Source: Rodentolepis nana (Eukaryota; Platyhelminthes; Cestoda; Cyclophyllidea; Hymenolepididae). Taken from it: a DNA stretch of 10,644 nt. The translations under genes and the position numbers were made by a program. The notes beneath the pieces are model-generated. The model searched no databases. It was not told the origin of the DNA and was given only the letters and a program-made list of their open reading frames with translations. The stretch is taken from contig UZAE01015004.1 in NCBI GenBank assembly GCA_900617975.1, forward strand, positions 1 through 10,644, given 5' to 3'. Of this stretch, positions 1 to 9,100 are shown in pieces (positions within the stretch are counted from its first letter, which is position 1; each line of letters opens with the position of its first letter).

Positions 1-185
1 ATGCCACAGAACCATATTCCTCCGCTTGGTAACTAATCGATGGTTCTGAATGCGATCTCTTGATACTCCGTCTCGGTGGTTCCTCAGAAGTGTATTTTCG
101 GGAGTCGAATAGCTCCAGGGGCTTAGCGGTCGTCTGGTTGAAGTTTTGATCAAAATCAATGCCAAAGGAATTTATAACAGCATAT
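1..185 (-). CDS. Exon 21: tail segment, cut by the window edge
   Basis: One base completes R824, then residues 825-885 and one further base at position 1. Acceptor AATTTTCAG at 188-186. Contains [20 protein letters not shown]867-S-H-S870-E-P872 fits the 14-3-3 mode 1 consensus RSxSxP. No stop or donor is seen, so the gene continues to the left. Confidence 0.78.
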
Positions 186-3100
186 CTGAAAATTAAGAGA
201 ACATATTAAATTATAAAAGATGACTACAAAAACAATATATCAGCGTGATTGGCGATTACAGTCAAAGCTATGCTGCCAACATATTACTGAATAATATTAA
301 TATCGTTTTTTTTTCATAAACTTTGTATTTGGACTAAATTTGCAGTAAGAAACTGGTGTGTGATAGACTTACCTCCACGTGGTACACCCTGGGCAACGTA
401 TACTCATACGGCAAAAAAGTCTATAAACCGGCAGTTGACTTCTGACTTCTAACTACCATCACCCTACTGTATGTCATATTCCACCATTTCAGCAGATCTC
501 GCCTTACCTTTTACTTAACATTTTTACATCTGTGAATCATTATTCTGTCCCCCCCCTTCTCGACTTTTTGTCACTTTGATGTTCCCCCTCCTCCTCTGTG
601 AAGCCTGAAGTCAGCTAAAGGGTTAATGATAACCATCAAAATGCCTACCTTTTGAAATAAATAAATAAATAAAAGATGACTTTCTTATTTTGTTAACTCC
701 AAGTAAAGGCAATAATCTGAACAATGTCTCCATGGCAAAAGTAAATAAAATTTAATTTTGATTTTGAATACTTTTAAAAGATCATTGCAATAATTGGGAC
801 AGTATTTTAACATTCAAAATCAATACTATTTCAGGACTCGGCCTCAAAAGAAATACAAAATAAATATCAGAGAAAGTGAAAAATTTTAAAGAAGCTAGAA
901 CTTTAGATCACGATATCTAGCTGCCTTGGAAAAATTTATTTATATCAAATGGCAGGCGTTTCGATGGTTATCATTAGCCCTTTAGTTGACTTCGGGCTTC
1001 ACAGAGGGGAAGGAACATCAAAGTGAAAGAAAGTCGAGAGGGGGTGGGGAGAGAACAGAAGAGTGTTTCAAAGACGAAGGTAGAAAGGTAGTAAAGAGGT
1101 GAGGTGAGTACCGTGGAAGTAGTCGAATATGACATACAGTGGGATCATGGCAGTTTGAAGTCAGAAGTCAACTGCCGGTTTATAGACTTTTTCGCCGTAT
1201 GAGTATACGTTGCCCAGGGTGCACCACGTGGAGGTAAGTCTATCCCACACCCCCACCTCGGAAAAATAGGGCATTACACAAGACTAATCACTAGTTTGAA
1301 TAAATAATTGCATAATTCGGAGTTATTTTTAATGTAGAAGAGAAGGAGGCATATAAGTTAATATAATCAAGGGAAGAATATTTAATAATTTGTATGCTTT
1401 TATTATCTCCTTGACAAAAAAACNCAAATAATTGACTAAATGTTGGAAAATATATTTTCCACCATTGTACACCACACAGAGAAAGAGAAATTAATGGGAA
1501 ATATGCTTCATTTTGATTGGAATGTGATTAAAATGTCATAGTAAATCTGGTAGAATGTTTTATTCTACCCATTTGTTTAAAAAGCACTGAAGGGTGTTTT
1601 ATTTTTAAATCCTTAGAGAATAGTTTTAAAATAATTTATTTATTTATTTATATCAAATGGCTGGCGTNCAGGACTCGGCCTCAAAAGAAATACAAAATAA
1701 ATATCAGAGAAAGTGAAAAATTTTAAAGAAGCTAGAACTTTAGATCACGATATCTAGCTGCCTTGGAAAAATTTATTTATATCAAATGGCAGGCGTTTCG
1801 ATGGTTATCATTAGCCCTTTAGTTGACTTCGGGCTTCACAGAGGGGAAGGAACATCAAAGTGAAAGAAAGTCGAGAGGGGGTGGGGAGAGAACAGAAGAG
1901 TGTTTCAAAGACGAAGGTAGAAAGGTAGTAAAGAGGTGAGGTGAGTACCGTGGAAGTAGTCGAATATGACATACAGTGGGATCATGGCAGTTTGAAGTCA
2001 GAAGTCAACTGCCGGTTTATAGACTTTTTCGCCGTATGAGTATACGTTGCCCAGGGTGCACCACGTGGAGGTAAGTCTATCCCACACCCCCACCTCGGAA
2101 AAATAGGGCATTACACAAGACTAATCACTAGTTTGAATAAATAATTGCATAATTCGGAGTTATTTTTAATGTAGAAGAGAAGGAGGCATATAAGTTAATA
2201 TAATCAAGGGAAGAATATTTAATAATTTGTATGCTTTTATTATCTCCTTGACAAAAAAACAAAGTCAAATTCACCTCAGCGTTGATGTAGAGGGGCTAGA
2301 ACTTAGTTCAGGAGTTCGAGTTGCGGGAACTAAGCTTAGTGATGGAATGCTTTCGAGAGAATATCGTCGGCACAATATATCCTCTTCATATGCACTTTCG
2401 GGAAGAATTTCGAGAGAACCTGTGCGTCTTGAGATCTTCAAAAATAAAAAGACAACGGTTTAAGATCATGCGAATCCATGAATTGCTTTACATGCCCGTG
2501 CTAAATGACTGATATGTTAGACTGATAAATCAGAAATGAAAAGAAATGCATTGAAATTATCCGTTTTAAAGATATTCCATTTTTGAGTTTTTCAGAAACT
2601 TTGTTACGAAATACTCTACGAAATTTGATCTTCATTTAAACAATCTTGAGGTTATCTTACAGTATTTACATACAATATTTTATTGTTATTATTAACCATT
2701 TATTAATTATTAAAATAAATATAATCTAGTGCTAACCTTAGCGGAGTTCAATTGATGCTGGAAAATGGAAGGCATAGAAGACCATTGCTTTGACAACTGC
2801 CCTCCATTAGTTGCAAAGTCACTCAAATCGGGGAGAGACGCGGATATACTCCGTAAAGTGGCTTCTATGTAAACCTTAAAGTAATCAAATTACCATACTA
2901 TTAAACTAAAAAGCATTACTCGAAATAATAAAAAGAGCATAATAATTTTCATTAGCTGATATTGATTTCTACGCTTAATGTGCATTATTTCATAATTCTT
3001 ACGTTAAGTTCTCCCTCGTGTTTAATAAGACCACCTTTTTCCATCTTGTCTCGTATTGGCGAATGTGCTATTCCATGCTCTATCGTCTCGGAATTCCCAG

Positions 3101-6100
3101 GTCTATTAGTCGATGAATTCTCACCGCAGTGCTGTGTTATCGTTTTGCCTGTTAAAACAACAAGGAAGCCATCTTTTATAGAGATTAGAAAAAAATTAAC
3201 ACACACAAGAGAGAAGTTACCATTCTCTTCAAGCGCAGGGTTGACGTTTACTTCCTAAATCCAATCAATTACTCTTATCGTACCATAATTTGACCCCTTA
3301 AACTCAACTTCGCTTCCCTTTTAACTACTAGCTCTTTCCCATATACACGTGTTCGAAATCGGATCATCACCTTCTTGAACTGGGAAAGGCTGTTGTGTCC
3401 TATGAATATTTGGGACAATCACCATTTTTATTAGATGACACCTTTAAGACTAAGTTGATTGGAATATTAAAGTTGATATACTTAAGAAATCGGGGTTAGT
3501 TTCAATAAATGTAGCTGTAAGTTATCAAACTCATTCCTCTTAGGAATTTGAAGTAGTATCAAGTAATAACCAAGCAAATTAATTTGGAAACACTTATCAA
3601 CACGTAAACCAATAAGGACGAATCCAATGAGACGGTATCAGAGCAGACGAAGTAGGCACTGAGATAGGATTATCGCCTCTTCTCACATTTATTATACTTT
3701 AAGGGCCTTTGTCTGAATTCCTATATCTTCTACTCCAGTAAACCATTATTCCTTCCATTCTGAAAGATGAACTCTTTTCACTCCATACTTAGACCACACT
3801 TTCTTTATTGGTTTTCATCAATTAAATAAAGGTTATGCATATAAGTACTTAAATAAATTTTACCCGTGTCGACATCAGCAGAACTCATTTTTTCAAGGAG
3901 TGAGGGGATAGGAGCCTTATTCCAGACCTTCCGATATGGAATGGATAAATCCACTGAACCTGGAAAGTTCGGTTCGGAACTATCATTTTCTACAGAAGTA
4001 ATTGACCTCGGTGATTCATGATTTGAGGAGCGGGAATTAATTCGTCTCAGTATAATTTGTTTCTTCTTTTCAATCAGCCTATTGAAAAATCATTATTCAG
4101 TAATTAAATCTCTCAAATAATTAAACGCAGTCAATTATGTTTTCACCATTTTGCTTGGGCTCCGCATTAACGATAGCGCTAAGAATACCTAACTGGTGGT
4201 TTGGGAAGGCGAGATAAAGCCGCATTGTTGAATTAATCAATACGACTCGTCGAACAATTTAACGGGTGTGTACCAACAAGTATCGATCTATGACAGCGGA
4301 CTTTGAGCTTATGGTGTACCGTGTTCACACTCGAGCATTTCTTACTCTCGAGTGCTTAAGTAGACGTAGTTTCTAAAAGATCCTCGCTCCTTTTAAATGA
4401 TGCGCAGGTTGAATAGGTAATAGTAAACACCTTCTGCAACTCCTGTAAGCTTTTATCTATTTAAATTCATGATATGTGCAATTATTCTAACCCAATTTCA
4501 GTCGTTCTGCCTGAGCGATGGCTTGTGAATTTCATTAAATTTTGACTTATCATTTGAGCTAGAAGCTCTACCATAAGTATGCTGAGTGGAATATTATGAT
4601 AAGTAATTCCAACCAACTTTCACTACCTTTGGCTTGGCTCTCGTGAAATAGATGGTGGATCATTTTTCATGATCGGATGTCCCTCGGCAATTCGAACTTT
4701 ATTCGGTGGAGGAGTCTTTAAGTGTTCCAATACTGAGGAAATGGATGGTATGCTCTCAGGGGGCTTTCCGCACTTAGATCTGAAAAGAATAATAATTATG
4801 ATTCCCAAAATAACCTCTTATTTGCACTTATTTTATATAAAGACGGATCCGGTACTCACTTTGCATCATAGTGTACATGGGGAAATTCCATTGGTTCAGT
4901 GCATTGAACCTGAATAAAATCAATTAAAATTCACGATTGCATGAACTAAACTGAACTCAAGTGTTAGCACATATGTCTAGCGCCTGTAGCATATGATGAA
5001 ATATAACATAGAGGATAGAGTAAACAGTGACGATGAAGATAAAGTAGCACTGGAATTTCGGTATTTTTCTCAATGCCATTTAAAAAATTCGTTTTTCCCT
5101 ATTTAACGCTGCCATTATCAAAGAAAATTTACAAAAAAGTAATGTAAATAACATTTTAAAAATCTTATTCCACCTTTTCCACTATTCAATTTCATTGTCA
5201 ATTGATAACACCTACTCTGACGTAGTTGCAATCTTTCATTAAAAGTTGCCCAACTTACTCTGCCAGCGGGACTCTTCTTTCGCTCCACAACATCTACAAA
5301 AGAGATTTGAGTTTTATTATTGTTTTTAAATGTCATTTGCATGTCAGTGTTCACATTCTTTCAATGGTAAATTGTTAGCTCCCTGAACGGTAAGTACCAA
5401 GTCAACTTGACTGTAGAGTAATAATGAGGACTCATTTCCTTCATTAAGGAAGCGATTTTAAGGAATTATTTAGTCACAGTCGACAACAGTTTGGACAAAA
5501 TTCGAATAGCTTTGGATCGAAATAATTATGTCGTGTACGCATCAAGACTTTCACTTGCAGTGAAATTCGATTAATATCTCCAATTTAATTAGAGTGGAAT
5601 GAAGTTGACTTACATGGGCAAACACGACCAAGTGCGCAGGCCACGCCGTAGGATCGGTTGTCTGATTTCGCTCTGTTCCTTTCCGCAGCTAAGCGTCTTT
5701 CAATGTAATTCAGCATAAGCGGATCTCGGTCATCTACATCATTGTACTTTTTCACGTTCGGATAGACTTTTGCCACTAAATCGCAAAAAAATACAAAATA
5801 TCTTTCAGTTTTATTTCGGTCATCGCTAACGAGATTTAAGTGTCACGATTATCTTTACATTACCACTTAAGCTTCACTCATAAATTTCTAATCTACAGTA
5901 AGACCAGGATAAAGGAGATGTGTTGGTATGGCCTGAGTTATGTACCGAAATTCGTAGTGAATACTTGCAACTCTTTTGATGTGTTCAATTACCTGTTCAG
6001 TATGTTTTCATTCATGATGTTCTCTATTTACTACCTTTAAATAAAAATATTACCCCTTTAAATTACCCTCCTATTTCTTTACTTTGCATTCACCCTTCTT

Positions 6101-9100
6101 TATGCATTTATTCCCTAACTTGAGACCATTTCCCACCGAAAATTTGAACAGAAATGTGAAAAAATTATTTTCCAACTTCAAAATGAATCATCAAAATAAA
6201 ATACCTGGTTTTCCAACAACCATTAATGAGGATGAAGAATCCACTGTAGACACATCTGATCCACCTCCCACGGAAGAATTCCTGCCTTGTCTATTTTTAC
6301 CTAGAAATATTAAATTGAATTAAAGTGAAAATTAGCGAAAATCAATACATATACATATATATTCCACATCCATAGAAAACGTTTACTTTCAAAAGCGAAT
6401 AATAACAATAATAGTAAAGGACCAATCGCAAATTTATTCATTATTATTTTTAATTCTACCTTCCTAAAATGGAAACCAAATACCCCCCCCCCTCCCCAAT
6501 GTCTCAAAATCTTGCGTACAAATTTCACTAGAGCAATCGGAAGGTATTTCTCGTTGATGAATATATGAAAAATATTATACTTCTTATTTGAAGGCATCTC
6601 AACAATGACTAAAGTAAATGTCACACGGGAGGCGTGGTTGGTGTAGACATTAAGTGTTGTCATAGCAATACTTCATATTAGTCACCCCTTGGATAAAATG
6701 TATTGTCCGCAACAGGAAGACTAAATCTATTCATTCTCTTTCAGCATTTCTCAACAAAAAGTTTCCAAATAGAAAGGGACTGGTGTGCTAGGAGATTACT
6801 CGGCTTTTTGATAATTAAATCTTAAATGGTTGAGAGGAATTTTTAACGCTGTAAACAAAAGCCATGTATCATCCAAATAATTTTTAAGTTCTCTTCCTTA
6901 TCTAACTAGATCTCAATAAATTCAATATCATTCTTGAGCATAACATGAGGGTATTTTTAAACTCACTCTAGTATGAGAAAAATAAGTAACTCATTTTACC
7001 CATTTCACAAGTGCTGCTATATTTGGAAGTGTTCACTGGTTAGTTATTTCTACCACAAATGGGGTACACTACAAGTATTAGCCATTTTCTTGCCACAGTT
7101 TTACTTACACTCTGACACGGATCCTTGTTCACTTTCATGAGAGCGTCTCTTGAGTTCCTCGAGATATCGACTTAGAGTTCCCACTGAAACCACCTCTAAT
7201 CGAGGTGTTTTCGGAACTAAAACTGGAATTTCTACCGACGGTCTAATCATGGGTACTGGAGAGTTGCGATAATGACGGGAGATCTAGAAATTAAAAGATC
7301 ACAGATTGTAAAGCTCACTAAATTACCTTGTCTAGGGCTATAAACAGCTTGATTAAATTATTAAAAAAATAAATAGTTAAAGTTTAATGTTTATTATAAA
7401 TGGCTAAATTTACCTTAGCTGATGGCGGAGTGGGCGATGCGTGAATACATGCATTTCCTTTCGGTTTTTCTAGCAGCATTTCCTGAGATTGGAAAAATAA
7501 GTATACAAACATATAATTTTTAACTTGTTATTAAATGTTTTATTGAATAAAACAAACTTATTTATTATAACAGCTATGCAAAAAACCAAAATAACGACTT
7601 TGTTTTTTTTTGGAATGATGTACAAATTGGAATTTCGGAGATTAGTAAAACAACTAAACGCACCTTGCAAATTCGAGAAATGGCTTTCTGCTTTTTTTGA
7701 TGAATTGATGCAATGAGATCGCGTCTTCTAATCAATTTTTCCTTTGATATGTGCTTCAGAACCTGATTCGGAGGAAACTTTCTTGATCGTGAAGTCGACT
7801 GTCGTTTAGCGATTCTTGGACTAAAATGCAAAATGCACAAAATTCAAGGCAACACCATGAATAATTTCATATTTGATAAATAGTAATGATTATAATGGTT
7901 GTTGTTAAATGCTCATAGGAATTATTAAAGACTGGCAATAAGGCACTCTGCACTAGCATAAAAATCATGATGAAAGTCTAACCTTTGTTTATTACATTTG
8001 TTACAATGACCCTTTCCAACTATTGAAGATGGCATCCTCGGAGGTCGGCTTCCTGCTCGCTCTGCCATCACTTTCTTTTCACACTTCCTCTCCTAAAAAC
8101 AACAAAAAAAATTGCCTCATATTACACTTATACCTTGTAAAGTAGCAAAAAATCGGTATGTGCACGAAAGGAAAATGACTGGACAAACAGAAAAAGCTTC
8201 CCCTGCTCAGAAGCAGTAATAAGACGGTAGTAGAACCATGAATGGAAGTTTATCTGAGTCTTTGTGAACCACTTTATTGCTACATTTGTTGAGCATTTAG
8301 GCAGATAATATGAGGTAGAGGTGCTAAAATGGGACTTGACTGCTACAGTCGCATTTATAATTATAATTAATTATAGTTATAATTAAGTAAATGAACTGTT
8401 TACTGACACTGATAAATGTCTCAATTCTCTTTCTAGTCAATGAAAAAAATCAACAGGAGAGCATTAGTATGAAGTATTGGCACCTGAAAAATCTCTAAAT
8501 ATACAAATGCAATAGTGCAGCTATTTCTGATATTCGGATTCATTTGTGAGGAGATTTATAGACAGGCTGTGCTCAGACAACAAATACAGCTGCGGTGGGT
8601 TCGCACATAGAGGTGTGTGCGCGCAAGCTACTCACTGCTGTGGTAAGGAAGGCATGTATACGATTTTTCATAATGGGATACTTGAGGACCGCTGTAATAC
8701 TCGGACGAAAACTGAAGAAAGATCATCAGATTATAGGATACGTAGTAAAGAGCTAGATGCGAGTTAAAAACTAGAGTAACTTGCCGTGGGTTTCGCTGAA
8801 AGAGTTTTGAAATAAGATTTCGGAGGTCAATGCTATATTTTGGAGATATCGGTGGATAGCGTCCGCTTATAATTTTGAGGACGAGGCTTTTGATGTTACC
8901 AGCATCAAACTAGTGGCGAAGAAGTGGATTGAAATCAAACACAATAAATCATATAATATTGTCATATATTGATTATTTGATGAACTAAAAAACTTTTCTA
9001 TTTTTGCTTACCGGATGTTTAAGAGTTGTAAGTTCATATAAAACACAGCCGAGGGCCCAGATATCGCTTTTATTATTGTAAGGCTTATTCTCACAGATTT

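Larger units (their letters stand above)
186..2274 (-). other. Intron 20, repeat-filled, about 2.1 kb as assembled
   Basis: Donor GTGAAT, acceptor TTTTCAG. It holds all the repeats and both N positions of the window. If the 592-bp block is an assembly duplicate, the true intron is shorter by up to 837 bases. Confidence 0.75.

Noticed and set aside
354..1251. Terminal inverted repeats of one DNA transposon (copies A and B as arms)
   Set aside because: Each arm has its own AAAT-type tail facing inward, which fits two independent retroposon insertions better. There is no transposase frame between them.
2227..2512. Two overlapping plus-strand open frames
   Set aside because: They are antisense to exon 20 or overlap it, with no splice or family support; the minus reading fits the gene in phase.
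3688..3740. Possible extra exon in intron 17 (minus, reading [11 protein letters not shown])
   Set aside because: Its donor leaves phase 0, while exon 18 needs phase 1, and its acceptor has no pyrimidine tract.
6084..6323. 79-codon plus-strand open frame with an acidic, Pro-rich end
   Set aside because: Antisense of exon 13, whose minus reading has matching splice sites and phases.
6310..6663. 117-codon open frame on the minus strand
   Set aside because: It lies inside intron 12, is driven by AT-rich sequence and the poly-C tract (Gly run), and is unrelated in frame to exons 12 and 13.
8546..8767. 73-codon plus-strand open frame with several Cys
   Set aside because: It overlaps kinase exon 8 and introns 7/8 on the opposite strand. 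The Cys spacing matches no domain I know.
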